Positions 7,812 through 16,502 are shown, counted from the stretch's first letter. The stretch is DNA of 38,567 nt from Caballeronia sordidicola (GCF_002220365.1 NZ_MTHB01000024.1:1-38567); one strand, 5' to 3'. A program made the numbers and translations. Notes: generated by a model not told the origin, from the letters alone.

Positions 7812-8411
7812 ATGACTACCCTGTTGCCGACATCAGATGACACTATCGGACCATACTTCCCGCCTTGCTATGCGGCACGCGAGCGGCTCGACCTGCGAAA
7901 CCCGTTCCCGGGATTGAACGTCGCGGCGGCGGGAACGCCTGTTCGTATCAAAGTCCAGATGCTCGACACATTTGGGAAGCTCGCTGGCGGCTGCTCGCTA
8001 ATCGACGTCTGGCAGGCGAATGCAGCGGGAGTATCGCGCCGTCCCGACAATGCCTCTGATCGAGCGGTGGACACTTACTTCGAAGGCTTTGGGCGCGTAA
8101 TTTCGCGCGACGGCACATTCGAGATTGACACGATTAAACCCGGGCCCGTCAACGGCGGCTCGTCCGTTCGCGCACCCCACTTCACCCTCACGTTTTTCTG
8201 CGACGGATTCAACCGACTTGTCTCGCAATTCTTCTTTGACGATGAGTTGCTCAACGAAGGTGATCCCCTTCTTTTATCCCTGCCACCCGATTTGCGTGAT
8301 CGCCTCGTTGCACGCCGGGTTGATGATGTGGATGGCGTAGCAACCTACTTGCTTCAAGTCAGGTTTCGCGGCGAGAACGAGACGCCCTTTTTTGACGACC
8401 TTCTCAGCTGA
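7812..8411 (+). CDS. Intradiol dioxygenase, protocatechuate 3,4-dioxygenase alpha-like subunit
   Basis: A 199-residue protein related to PcaG. It begins with TSDDTIGPYFPP, like the TPSQTxGPY start of alpha subunits, and has the core LIDVWQANAAGV and the region VRAPHFTLTFFCDG, matching RAPHINxxxFARG. As in other alpha subunits, the two tyrosine iron ligands are not visible; it would complete the active-site pocket for the catalytic beta subunit. It is the first gene of the operon. In most pca operons beta (pcaH) precedes alpha (pcaG), so the order here is reversed. The substrate may be protocatechuate or a differently substituted catechol. Confidence 0.82.
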   Translation: MTTLLPTSDDTIGPYFPPCYAARERLDLRNPFPGLNVAAAGTPVRIKVQMLDTFGKLAGGCSLIDVWQANAAGVSRRPDNASDRAVDTYFEGFGRVISRDGTFEIDTIKPGPVNGGSSVRAPHFTLTFFCDGFNRLVSQFFFDDELLNEGDPLLLSLPPDLRDRLVARRVDDVDGVATYLLQVRFRGENETPFFDDLLS

Positions 8412-8429
8412 TAAACGGAGCCCTTTGCC

Positions 8430-9101
8430 ATGATCACTTCGCACGGACGCAAGCTAGTCATTGGCCCGACTGACCGGACCTCTGAGCAGCGCACTCCAGA
8501 GTCTCCCCTGTTCCTCATTCCTGAGGCCGCACGTGAGTCCTTTGTTCCTTTCGTCACAACCTTGCCGACCCCGCGCCATGGTGAAAACGACCTGAGCCGC
8601 ATCGCGCCAGGTCGCCCTCTTGCCGAAGGCGACCGGATCGAAGTCACGGGGCGACTTGCCGATGAGCGCGGGCGCCCGATCCGGCACGCGCTTGTCGAAA
8701 TCTGGAACGCGAACAAATGGGGACGCTATACGCACAGTGATGATCCGGCAGTCCAACCGCTGGATCCGAACTTTCTCGGAATTGGTCGGACCATCACGGA
8801 CAGCGATGGTAACTACGCGTTCTACACAATCGATCCAGGCGCTTATCTTGCTCGCCCTGACATCGGTCGCTGGAGGCCCAAACATGTTCACTTCTCGATC
8901 CTTGGCTCGTCGGCACGTCTGATCACACAGATGTATTTCGCGGGTGACCCGTATCTCGACAAAGATCCGTCGTTTTTCCTTCTTGGCGACGCTCAGCAAC
9001 GACACCTCGGCGTGCGTACCGACAGCCCTCTGGAAGGGTTTACGGGTACATACCACTTCGACATTACGGTCGGCGGCCGCAATGCAACGTTTTTCGAATG
9101 A
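8430..9101 (+). CDS. Intradiol dioxygenase, protocatechuate 3,4-dioxygenase beta-like (catalytic) subunit
   Basis: A 223-residue protein of the PcaH type. The four expected iron(III) ligands are visible: a Tyr in NKWGRYTH, a Tyr in [10 protein letters not shown], and two His in RPKHVHFSI. The arginine before them, which polarises the substrate, is also kept. [18 protein letters not shown] and the C-terminal [10 protein letters not shown] are normal family features. It should cleave a catechol ring between the two hydroxyls using O2. It lies 18 bases after the alpha subunit and its stop is near the start of the ABC ATPase gene. The A-to-K change (RPAHIH to RPKHVH) sits beside the active site and could reflect a different substrate. 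Confidence 0.88.
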   Translation: MITSHGRKLVIGPTDRTSEQRTPESPLFLIPEAARESFVPFVTTLPTPRHGENDLSRIAPGRPLAEGDRIEVTGRLADERGRPIRHALVEIWNANKWGRYTHSDDPAVQPLDPNFLGIGRTITDSDGNYAFYTIDPGAYLARPDIGRWRPKHVHFSILGSSARLITQMYFAGDPYLDKDPSFFLLGDAQQRHLGVRTDSPLEGFTGTYHFDITVGGRNATFFE

Positions 9102-9178
9102 TGCACGCGACGGACACGGCAGGTTCCCGTTCCAGGCGTCGACCAACGACTGCCGTTGTCCCCAGTCTTGAGGATGAA

Positions 9179-10009
9179 ATGAACATGTCAGTAGATTTTC
9201 CGGTCGACGCAAAGCCGGCGGTCGTTGAGCCCATACTTTCGCTGCGTGACATCAACAAGTGGTTCAACCGCGGTCAGTCGAAGGAGGTTCACATCCTGAA
9301 GGGTGTATCGATCACCCTCGCCCGCGCGGAAGTACTCGTGCTGCTAGGCCCCAGCGGCTCCGGCAAAAGCACGCTGCTGCGTTGCATGAACCTCATTGCA
9401 CCGCCCGACTCCGGCACGTTGCATTTCGCCGGGAGGGAATGGGCCAATGATCACCCGTCACGTTTCAATCTGCCAGCGCAGTTTGCCCGCGAGCGAAAAG
9501 TCACCGAGCTCCGCTCACAGATCGGCATGGTCTTTCAGCAATTCAATCTGTTCCCGCACAAGACAGTACTGCAGAACGTCATGACTGGGCTCCTCAAGGT
9601 GAAGCACCTGGGCAAGGCGCAGGCGCGCGAACTCGCGATGCACGAACTCGAACGGGTTGGTCTGCAGCAGAAAGCCGATTCGCGCCCGTCCGAACTGTCG
9701 GGCGGCCAGAAGCAGCGGGTTGCGATCGCGCGAGCCCTGGCCATGAAGCCACAGATCATGCTGTTTGACGAGCCGACTTCCGCACTAGACCCGGAATTGC
9801 GCGAAGGCGTTTTGGAAGCGATGAAACAGCTGGCAACCGATGGCATGACGATGGTGGTCGTCACCCATGAAATGGCGTTCGCGCGCGAAGTCGGCGATCG
9901 CGCCATTTTCATGGACCAGGGTGTCATCGTCGAGGAAGGCGACGCACGCAAATTGGTGACTCAACCTGAGAACCCGCGTACCAAGGCATTCCTCGGCTCA
10001 ATTCTCTAA
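9179..10009 (+). CDS. Polar-amino-acid-type ABC transporter ATPase
   Basis: A 276-residue ABC subunit of the GlnQ/HisP/OccP group. Walker [10 protein letters not shown], the Q-loop in [12 protein letters not shown], signature LSGGQKQR, Walker B IMLFDEP and the switch histidine VVVTHE are all present. An earlier ATG at 9098 would overlap the dioxygenase stop. ATG 9179 is preferred because it follows TGAGGATGAA at good distance and starts near the family N-terminus. With the lipoprotein (10882) and permeases (13476, 14156) it forms a complete importer, with an SDR and a flavoprotein gene inserted between. Confidence 0.92.
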   Translation: MNMSVDFPVDAKPAVVEPILSLRDINKWFNRGQSKEVHILKGVSITLARAEVLVLLGPSGSGKSTLLRCMNLIAPPDSGTLHFAGREWANDHPSRFNLPAQFARERKVTELRSQIGMVFQQFNLFPHKTVLQNVMTGLLKVKHLGKAQARELAMHELERVGLQQKADSRPSELSGGQKQRVAIARALAMKPQIMLFDEPTSALDPELREGVLEAMKQLATDGMTMVVVTHEMAFAREVGDRAIFMDQGVIVEEGDARKLVTQPENPRTKAFLGSIL

Positions 10010-10067
10010 TCCTTATCAGAGGCACCGGAATTCCGGCCTGCCCCAGTTTTCCATTGAGGCTTATCGC

Positions 10068-10844
10068 ATGTCCAGATTCAATGATCGAGTCATCCTCGCA
10101 ACCGGCGCAGCGTCCGGTCTCGGGCTTGCCACGGCACGCCTGTTTGCCAAAGAGGGCGCCTCGCTGGTCCTCGTCGACGTCAACGGAGAAAAACTCCTGG
10201 CGGCACAACACGAACTGAGAGATATCGGCGCGCACGTCGAAATCGTGGTGGGTGATGTATCCACGGCCCAGACGGCGCAAGACGCCGTCGCGCTCGCGGA
10301 CAAGTCGTTCGGCAGACTGGACGTGCTGTTCAACAACGCCGCGATCTGCCCGCTCAGCGCAACCGCATTGATCGAAACCCCTGAGGCGCTGTTCGATCAG
10401 GTGATCGACATCAATCTGAAATCTGTCTATCTGTTCTGCACGGCTGCCATTCCCCTGATTGCTCGTAGTGGAGGCGGATCGGTAGTGAACACAGCATCGA
10501 CCGCTGGATTGAAAGCGTCTCCGCGAGAATCCGTATATGGCATCTCGAAGGCGGCAGTCATTCAGCTCACAAAATCCATCGCGCGCGACCACGCCAAAGA
10601 CAAGATCCGCGCCAACTGCATCTGCCCTGGCTTCCTCGAATCAGTCATGACCGACCGCCGCGCAGACATGACAGACGAAGCGCTCGTCAAGCGCCGCGCG
10701 CGCGCCTCTGAACTCGTCCCGTTGGGCCGCGAGGGTGAGTACGATGAAGTGGCACGCTCGGTTGCATTCCTCGCGAGCGAGCTAGAGTCGAGCTACATCA
10801 CCGGCGCGGCGATCGTCATCGACGGCGGATTCACAGCGATCTAG
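10068..10844 (+). CDS. SDR-family NAD-dependent oxidoreductase
   Basis: A 258-residue classical short-chain dehydrogenase. The cofactor motif is ATGAASGLGLATA, with Asp in VLVDVNGE about 20 residues later, which predicts NAD rather than NADP. NNAA, the catalytic Ser in NTASTAG and Y-x3-K in VYGISKAAV are present. It is only about 28 percent similar by eye to the other SDR at 5482 and has a different cofactor preference, so the two probably act at different steps. It sits between ABC transporter genes; a dihydrodiol or hydroxy-acid dehydrogenase role for the imported substrate is plausible. Confidence 0.88.
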   Translation: MSRFNDRVILATGAASGLGLATARLFAKEGASLVLVDVNGEKLLAAQHELRDIGAHVEIVVGDVSTAQTAQDAVALADKSFGRLDVLFNNAAICPLSATALIETPEALFDQVIDINLKSVYLFCTAAIPLIARSGGGSVVNTASTAGLKASPRESVYGISKAAVIQLTKSIARDHAKDKIRANCICPGFLESVMTDRRADMTDEALVKRRARASELVPLGREGEYDEVARSVAFLASELESSYITGAAIVIDGGFTAI

Positions 10845-10881
10845 TAGCGCCAATCACACTTTACGGGTAATGGGGAAGACC

Positions 10882-11820
10882 ATGGACAACGCAATTCAAA
10901 AGGTCGCCGAACAACAGCCTGCGGGCATGCAAAGAAGGTCCATCCTGAAAGCATGTGGCCTCGGAATTGGTGCCGGCGCTGCACTGCTCGCCGGCTGCAC
11001 GAAACGTGCAGCCCCTGCTCTCGGAGCTGGCCCTGGCGGCGCCGCGGGATCGCTTCTCGATAAATGGCTCAAGACAAAAAAAGCCGTGCTCGGCTTCGAG
11101 TTTGGTTCGCCGCCGATGCAGTTTCGCAATACCACCACGAAGCAGCCGACGGGTTACACCGTTGAGCTCGTCCAGGCCATGTTTCATGATCTCTCGCCCG
11201 ATATCGCGGTCGAGTTTGTGGAAATGCCGTTCGGCCAACTAGTTGCCGCGGTTCAGTCGCGCAAGGTCGACATGATCGAGCCGATCACCAACCTGCCCAG
11301 CCGCGCGCTCAATGGCTGGTTCACGGCGTTCCCGGCTGCCTACCACTCGGTCTTCTGCCTCGTGAACAAGGACTCGCATCTCAAGAGTGTTGACGATCTG
11401 AATAAGCCCGGCGTCAAGTTCGCGCTGCTCCAGGGTACGTCGCAGGAGGCCGTCGCGAAAGTGACGTTTCCCAATGCGCAGATCCTGGCGTTCCCAGGCG
11501 TGCCCGAAGCCCTCAATGAAGTGGGCTCGGGCCGCGCCGACGCAACTATTCAATCCTTGTACACAGCGATCAATGCGATCCGCAATGGCCAGCCGGTCAA
11601 GGTGCTGGGCTCAGATCCACTCTACGTTGACAGCGCCAGCTTCTATCTTCCCGAGGGCGATATCCGGACTCTCACGTGGATGAACAACTGGCTCTCGTAC
11701 AGCGCGGCGCACGGCAGCATGCAGAAACTATGGGAAAAGTGGGTTGTCAACGACGCCAAGAAATACAACCTGCCCAGCGTCGCCGTCGGCGCTGGTGGCG
11801 GGCTCATCAAGACTTCATGA
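10882..11820 (+). CDS. Substrate-binding lipoprotein of the polar-amino-acid ABC importer
   Basis: A 312-residue family 3 solute-binding protein. The N-terminus has a twin-arginine-like QRRSILKACG followed by a hydrophobic stretch and the lipobox LLAGC (about residue 37), so it may be a Tat-exported lipoprotein. The mature part has VLGFEFGSPPMQF, TGYTVELVQAMF, VDMIEPITNLPSR and VKFALLQGTSQEAV, typical of SBP_bac_3 binding proteins for amino acids or opines. The start at 10882 follows GGGGAAG; ATG 10870 is an alternative with a poorer ribosome site. The usual acidic or arginine ligand contacts of glutamine/histidine binders cannot be assigned with confidence, so the ligand is open. Confidence 0.87.
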   Translation: MDNAIQKVAEQQPAGMQRRSILKACGLGIGAGAALLAGCTKRAAPALGAGPGGAAGSLLDKWLKTKKAVLGFEFGSPPMQFRNTTTKQPTGYTVELVQAMFHDLSPDIAVEFVEMPFGQLVAAVQSRKVDMIEPITNLPSRALNGWFTAFPAAYHSVFCLVNKDSHLKSVDDLNKPGVKFALLQGTSQEAVAKVTFPNAQILAFPGVPEALNEVGSGRADATIQSLYTAINAIRNGQPVKVLGSDPLYVDSASFYLPEGDIRTLTWMNNWLSYSAAHGSMQKLWEKWVVNDAKKYNLPSVAVGAGGGLIKTS

Positions 11821-11832
11821 ACTGGAGTGAAT

Positions 11833-13473
11833 TTGTCGAACGCTGACCTCGCCATCGCACAAGCGCGGGAATTTGACATTGTAGTAATCGGCTCCGGCGG
11901 CGCCGGGCTGATGAGTGCTCTTGCCGCCGCACGCGCAGGCGCGCGGGTGCTGCTCGTCGAAAAATCGTCACTTCTCGGTGGCACGACCGCGATTTCGGGC
12001 GGTCAGATCTGGCTGCCAGGAAATCCGCACATGGAGGATCTGGGTCGTAATGACGATAGATACGCGACGCTCGCCTATCTCAGGCAGGTCACCCTGGGAT
12101 CGGTACCGGAACAGTATCTTGAAGCCTTCGCCGACGCAGCTCCCGGCGTCGTCACGTTCATCGAATCAGCGACAGACCTGCGCCTGTTTGCGGTTGATCG
12201 CCCGGACTATCACGCCGAATGGCCCGGTGCATGCGATGGCCGCTCACTCGAACCGCTGCCGTTCACCCATGTCAACCCGGCCGGCTATCCTTCAGTGCGA
12301 CGCTCGCGCTACCGGCGGCCTGTGACATCCGTGGAATCGCGCCAGAACAGCGCCGCAGACCTCGCGGACCAGCGCGAGAAAAACGGGCAGCTCACACAGG
12401 GCGCCGCGCTGGTCGCAGCGCTCGTTGAAGCATGCGCTAAAGCGGGCGTTGAAATCATTGCTAACGCGCGCTTCCACGATTTTTCTTTTAGCGATGGCCG
12501 GATTTCGGGCGTGAGAATTTCCGACATGGACGGCGGCGTCGAGCGCGCAATCCAGGCCCATGCGGTGATTCTCGCGTGCGGAGGTTTCGAGTGGAACACA
12601 ACGCTTACGAAAGCCTTCTTCGGGACCGTTCCCCAACTGCCGGTCTCGCCCCCTTTTAATGAGGGCGATGGACTGCTCGCCGGGTTGTGCGTGGGCGCGC
12701 AGCTCGCAAATATGGGGGAATCGTGGTGGACCGCCGCCATACAGATTCCGGGTGAAGCCGAAGATGGGCAGGCAGCCGCGCGCAATGTCGTGCGTGAACT
12801 GGCGTTACCGGGCAGCATCATGGTCAATCGCGCAGGTCACCGCTTCGCCAACGAGGCGTCGTCCTATAACGATCTCGGCAAAGCCTTTCTGCGGTTCGAC
12901 CCCAAGTCATGCACCTATCCTAACGACAAGGCATGGCTTGTCTTCGACTCGAATTTCAAGCGTCGCTACAACGTGCTGACGGTATCGAAAAACCAGCCTC
13001 CCCCGGATTGGTTCATCCAGGCTGATTCACCTGCTCTGCTCGCGAAGCGCATCGGTGTCTCGCCCGTGGACCTGCAGCATACCGTTGCCGCGTTCAATGA
13101 CCAGGCCAGGCACGGCGTCGATCAGCAGTTCGGCCGGGGTGACAGCCGTCACGATCAGTTTTACGGCGACATTGAGCACAAACCCAACGCATGTCTTGCG
13201 CCGCTCGATGTCGCGCCGTTTTATGCAGTTCCTATTTCGCTCGGCAATCTTGGAACCAAAGGCGGACTCGCCACGTCGCTGGAAGGCGCTGTCCTCGATC
13301 GCGAGGGAAATGCGATTGCGGGTCTCTTCGCTTGCGGCAATGTCGCAGCGAGCTGGATGGGCCTCGGATACCCCGGCGCCGGCGGGTCGCTCGGCCCGAT
13401 TCTGACTGCCGCCCTGCTTTGCGGACGCGAAATAGTCCGTTCAATTGGTTTTCAAGATTTAAACGCGGTGTAA
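11833..13473 (+). CDS. FAD-dependent dehydrogenase of the 3-ketosteroid-delta1-dehydrogenase/fumarate reductase flavoprotein family
   Basis: About 546 residues. The FAD site is VVIGSGGAGLMSALAAARAG with a later VEKSSLLGGTTAISGGQIWLPGN, the KstD/flavocytochrome c signature. VNRAGHRFANEASSYNDLG and the C-terminal GLGYPGAGGSLGP match the family; the Tyr of the last motif corresponds to a catalytic tyrosine of 3-ketosteroid dehydrogenases. The start is uncertain: GTG 11827 or TTG 11833, the latter having GGAG five bases upstream. Lying inside an amino-acid importer operon, a steroid substrate is unlikely. A cyclohexane or cyclohexene derivative that becomes an aromatic diol for the dioxygenase would fit, but that is inference. 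Confidence 0.85.
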   Translation: MSNADLAIAQAREFDIVVIGSGGAGLMSALAAARAGARVLLVEKSSLLGGTTAISGGQIWLPGNPHMEDLGRNDDRYATLAYLRQVTLGSVPEQYLEAFADAAPGVVTFIESATDLRLFAVDRPDYHAEWPGACDGRSLEPLPFTHVNPAGYPSVRRSRYRRPVTSVESRQNSAADLADQREKNGQLTQGAALVAALVEACAKAGVEIIANARFHDFSFSDGRISGVRISDMDGGVERAIQAHAVILACGGFEWNTTLTKAFFGTVPQLPVSPPFNEGDGLLAGLCVGAQLANMGESWWTAAIQIPGEAEDGQAAARNVVRELALPGSIMVNRAGHRFANEASSYNDLGKAFLRFDPKSCTYPNDKAWLVFDSNFKRRYNVLTVSKNQPPPDWFIQADSPALLAKRIGVSPVDLQHTVAAFNDQARHGVDQQFGRGDSRHDQFYGDIEHKPNACLAPLDVAPFYAVPISLGNLGTKGGLATSLEGAVLDREGNAIAGLFACGNVAASWMGLGYPGAGGSLGPILTAALLCGREIVRSIGFQDLNAV

Positions 13474-13475
13474 CC

Positions 13476-14141
13476 ATGGATCTCAGCTCTCTTGACTGGT
13501 CAGTTGTCTGGTCTCACTGGCCTCTTTTTCTTCAAGGCGTCGGCCTCGACCTCTATATGGCGGTCGCAGGGTTTCTACTCGCCTGTGTCGTGGGCCTCGT
13601 TGTCGCACAGTGCCGAATCAGCGGCACCCGGATCCTGTCGACGCCCGCGTACATCTTCATTCAGATCGTGCGGGGTGTGCCGTTCTACGTGCTGCTTTTA
13701 TGGCTCTATTTCGGACTGGCAACCGCGATGAAGCTCTCCCTGAGCCCCACGGCCGCGGCGATTGTGGCGCTTGCGATCACCGGCTCCGGCCTCACGGCAG
13801 AAATCTTCCGCGGAAGCTTTGAAGCCATTGATCGTGGGCAACTCGAAGCGTCCCGCTCTCTCGGTATGCGCTGGTCCGCTATCTACACGGATATCCTGTT
13901 GCCCCAGGCTTTACGCACAGCATTGCCACCCCTGGGGAATGTCTTCGTGTTTCTGCTGAAGGCCGCAACCTATGCAGCAGTTATCTCCGTGCCGGAAATC
14001 GTCTACGTCGCACAGGACATCAGCACGACTTTCTTCAAACCCTTTGAGGCATTCTCGGCAGTCGCCGTCATCCTCGTTGTGCTGGTCGTCACTTTCTCGC
14101 TGATCGTCGCCGCGACTGAACGCTCGCTTAAAGGCAATTAA
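13476..14141 (+). CDS. Polar-amino-acid ABC transporter permease 1
   Basis: A 221-residue HisM/GlnP-type inner-membrane permease. Hydrophobic segments occur at about residues 22-45, 55-80, 88-110 and 185-210. The EAA loop that contacts the ATPase reads EASRSLGMRWSAIYTDILLP. The chosen ATG follows the flavoprotein stop by 2 bases (TAACCATG), implying coupling; the longer upstream frame is not supported. It should pair with the permease encoded 14 bases downstream. Confidence 0.92.
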   Translation: MDLSSLDWSVVWSHWPLFLQGVGLDLYMAVAGFLLACVVGLVVAQCRISGTRILSTPAYIFIQIVRGVPFYVLLLWLYFGLATAMKLSLSPTAAAIVALAITGSGLTAEIFRGSFEAIDRGQLEASRSLGMRWSAIYTDILLPQALRTALPPLGNVFVFLLKAATYAAVISVPEIVYVAQDISTTFFKPFEAFSAVAVILVVLVVTFSLIVAATERSLKGN

Positions 14142-14155
14142 GGAAGGATTGACTC

Positions 14156-14830
14156 ATGAACTCCGTCGCTAATCTCGGACACAACTGGCTGACCGCATTC
14201 GAGCAGTTGCCCGCCCTTCTCATCGGATTGCAGTACACCGCAATCGTGAGTATCTGTAGTTTTCTCGCCGCGCTCGCAGTTGGCTTGCTCGTCGCGCTAG
14301 TGCGCCTTTCAAGCATCCATTGGATACGGAACGTCGCCTTTTTTTATATCCAGGTTTTCCGATCGCTATCGGTGTATGTCTACATCCTGTTCATCTATTT
14401 CGGTATCGCGGCGTTCATGAATGTCGACCTCGATCCGATTGGCGCTGCGATCATCGCCTTGACGTTGCTCAACAGCGCCTACATCGCTGAAATTTTCCGC
14501 TCCGCCATTCAGGCAATTGATCCGGGGCAGCGCGAAGCGGCACTTTGCCTCGGCATGAGTGGGACGAAAGCGTTTCAGGTTGTATTGTTACCTCAAGCCT
14601 TCCGACTCGCGCTGCCCGCTTTAGTGAATCAACTGACGGTAATCATCAAGGACAGTTCGATCGTAGGCGTAATCGGCGTGGCTGATACGACGTACGAAGC
14701 GGCGCAGGTGGCCAATGTCACCTACCTTCAGTTCGAGATGTTCACGGTGGTCGGCGCGATCTATATCGCCGTGGTGCTTACTCTTTCGCACTTTGCAGGT
14801 TACCTTGAGCGGCATCTGCGCATCTCGTGA
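14156..14830 (+). CDS. Polar-amino-acid ABC transporter permease 2
   Basis: A 224-residue HisQ/OccM-type permease with hydrophobic segments near residues 20-48, 58-85, 92-112 and 190-215. The EAA loop is EAALCLGMSGTKAFQVVLLPQAFR. It follows AAGGAAGG, a strong ribosome site, 14 bases after permease 1. It is the last gene of the island; no convincing terminator follows, only the short CGTGA-AA-TCACG inverted repeat at 14826-14837. Confidence 0.92.
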   Translation: MNSVANLGHNWLTAFEQLPALLIGLQYTAIVSICSFLAALAVGLLVALVRLSSIHWIRNVAFFYIQVFRSLSVYVYILFIYFGIAAFMNVDLDPIGAAIIALTLLNSAYIAEIFRSAIQAIDPGQREAALCLGMSGTKAFQVVLLPQAFRLALPALVNQLTVIIKDSSIVGVIGVADTTYEAAQVANVTYLQFEMFTVVGAIYIAVVLTLSHFAGYLERHLRIS

Positions 14831-15047
14831 AATCACGCGTTTGTATGTATTCGAAAGCTGACTTTTCTAATCGCGGTCATCCGCTTGACTTTGCCTAGTT
14901 CAAGCGAGAACGTGCATGCAACCTCGACAGTGGACTCATCGCCGAATGAGCCAAGTGCATGTCGCCTGCCGCCTCGGATCCGTCATGACGATCATTGAGG
15001 AAATCATCCGATTGTTATGGGCGCCAAGGGACGAAGGGTCATCAACC

Positions 15048-15073
15048 TGCATGCGACGGAGGCGTCGCATGCA
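15048..15073. repeat. Perfect 11-bp hairpin with 4-base loop
   Basis: TGCATGCGACG (15048-15058) is followed by loop GAGG and its exact complement CGTCGCATGCA (15063-15073). No T-run follows on either strand, so it is not a standard terminator. It could be a structured RNA, a protein-binding palindrome or a scar of a mobile element. Confidence 0.7.
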
Positions 15074-15267
15074 TTATGGCCACCTTGCTGTTGTACGCAA
15101 CGCTTGATCCCAAATCGACAAGATGAGAGTCAACGAGTTTCGAGCGCGAGAAAGGCCATGGTGGAGATCGGCCGCTTGTCCGAAATGGAAGCTTGTTTTT
15201 CGAGGGGCGAAAATGGGAGGAGCGGCAGCTACGATCCTGGATTAAGCGAAAAACCGCATTTTAGGCA

Positions 15268-15300
15268 TTCCTCTGCGGTACGTGCTGTCACGCAGAGGAA
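15268..15300. repeat. Perfect 10-bp hairpin with 13-base loop
   Basis: TTCCTCTGCG (15268-15277) pairs exactly with CGCAGAGGAA (15291-15300) across GTACGTGCTGTCA. No T-run follows. It lies 195 bases after the other hairpin in the same gene-free stretch. Confidence 0.65.
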
Positions 15301-15870
15301 CACCCGGACACGCTAACATGCAGATGAGAAAAATTAAACCTGCGTTGAGCGAGGCATGGCAGTTGATTGCCAGCGGTTCTGCTAGTGTCCATGCACATTT
15401 ACGTTATGGCACACGCGATGATGAAATGTAGCCAGCCGACGCAACGGAACCGAGGATAACCCGGCGACCGCGAGCAAGGCCTGCTTTTCACGGATCTATC
15501 CCTCGGGTGAAAGGGAGAGCACATCCTGGCAGTGCGGGACTAAAGATGCCTTTGTGAAAAAACCCCACTCGCGCCGAGGCTTCCGCTATATGCGAGTTAG
15601 AAGTCACCTCCGAAGGGATGGACAATCGCACGGTGAATCCGCTATCGGCCATCTCGCACGCGTCAGGAGGAATGCTACATTTTGCGGGCGCCGCAATCCG
15701 ATATCAGTAAGCGGCGGAGCAATTTCCTTTCCCGTTTAAAGATCCCCATGGCTAAGATCACCATCCCCAGTGCATGGGGAGTGCTCCATTCTTGGCCTGG
15801 GAACCGGTCGCTTGCAATTGGAAGCACGAACGAGAGAACACGCAGGCTCACTGAGTGCGTATCGCTCGCC

Positions 15871-16074
15871 TCATCTATACCCGTCCTTTCCGTATTTTTT
15901 CTGATCCGTATAGTGCCTCTGCTTCCGGGCCGCCTTGCGCTCGGCCTTCGACTGTGACTTGCTCGATATGTGTGTGTCCGAAGCCGTCTGGGCGTTTGCG
16001 GATTGACTAGCGAATGCGCCAAACATAAACATCACACCCACGACCGAGGCTAACGTAATTTCTTTCGTTTTCAT
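15871..16074 (-). CDS. Small basic secreted protein, function unknown
   Basis: A 67-residue protein with a clear signal peptide: MKTKEITLASVVGVMFMFGA then SQSANAQT, with likely cleavage after ANA (about residue 28). The mature part of about 39 residues is very basic, with the pattern SQSKAERKAARKQRHY and the end QKKYGKDGYR. Similar short Burkholderia proteins with KAxRKAxR and a C-terminal GY are common but uncharacterised. GGGAGA lies about ten bases upstream of the ATG, supporting expression. It would be periplasmic or released. It has no operon partner. Confidence 0.7.
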   Translation of the reverse strand: MKTKEITLASVVGVMFMFGAFASQSANAQTASDTHISSKSQSKAERKAARKQRHYTDQKKYGKDGYR

Positions 16075-16502
16075 TCCGAATCTCCCAAATACAATTAAAA
16101 GAAAGTGAGGTCGCTGACAACGTCACATGCCAAGACGACGACCTTCTCACCACCCGGGGCAGGCCAACAAGCTTTCGACAAAATTCAATGACACGCTCGA
16201 TAGCGCCCGCCAATATCGACAAACTGAGATTCAGCGGATTTCGTGTCGGAGACCTCTCATCATCGAAATCTCGGGCGTCCGAAAAATGGTGAACTTATTC
16301 GATAGGTCCGAACCCTGAGGGTACACTGCGCAAAAAGTGCGACACGTCCAGTCGATTTCGACGGCGCTCGATCTAAGCCAAAACTCTAATCGTCCGCTCT
16401 GGGAATTGCCCAGTTAGTAACGGGTTCGCAAGGACGCAACGCAAACGGATCTCTGGAACCGGGCAAACAACCCTCGTGGCGCTGATTTTATTGCGCATTT
16501 TC
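16075..16502. other. Intergenic stretch without recognisable genes
   Basis: No supportable coding sequence is seen between the small secreted protein start and the terminator of the outer-membrane protein gene. The piece next to 16075 should hold the promoter of the small secreted protein. A stretch near 16430 (GGACGCAACGC) recalls part of a c-di-GMP riboswitch but the rest of that fold is absent. Confidence 0.5.

Larger units (their letters stand above)
14831..15870. other. Non-coding stretch of about 1 kb with two strong hairpins
   Basis: I see no supportable protein-coding gene: the open frames present are short, lack family motifs and mostly have no ribosome site. The stretch contains two perfect inverted repeats, listed separately, and ends before a small secreted protein gene on the minus strand. 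It separates the catabolic island from the next block and may be decayed DNA or hold an unrecognised RNA. Confidence 0.5.

Noticed and set aside
14916..15316. Short plus-strand open frames in the gene-free region
   Set aside because: No motifs, signal peptides or ribosome sites, and they overlap each other and the hairpins.
16420..16480. Possible c-di-GMP (GEMM) riboswitch
   Set aside because: Only GGACGCAACGC-like sequence matches; the GGGCAAACC and GGTAG...GGGTTACC parts are missing and no plus-strand gene follows.
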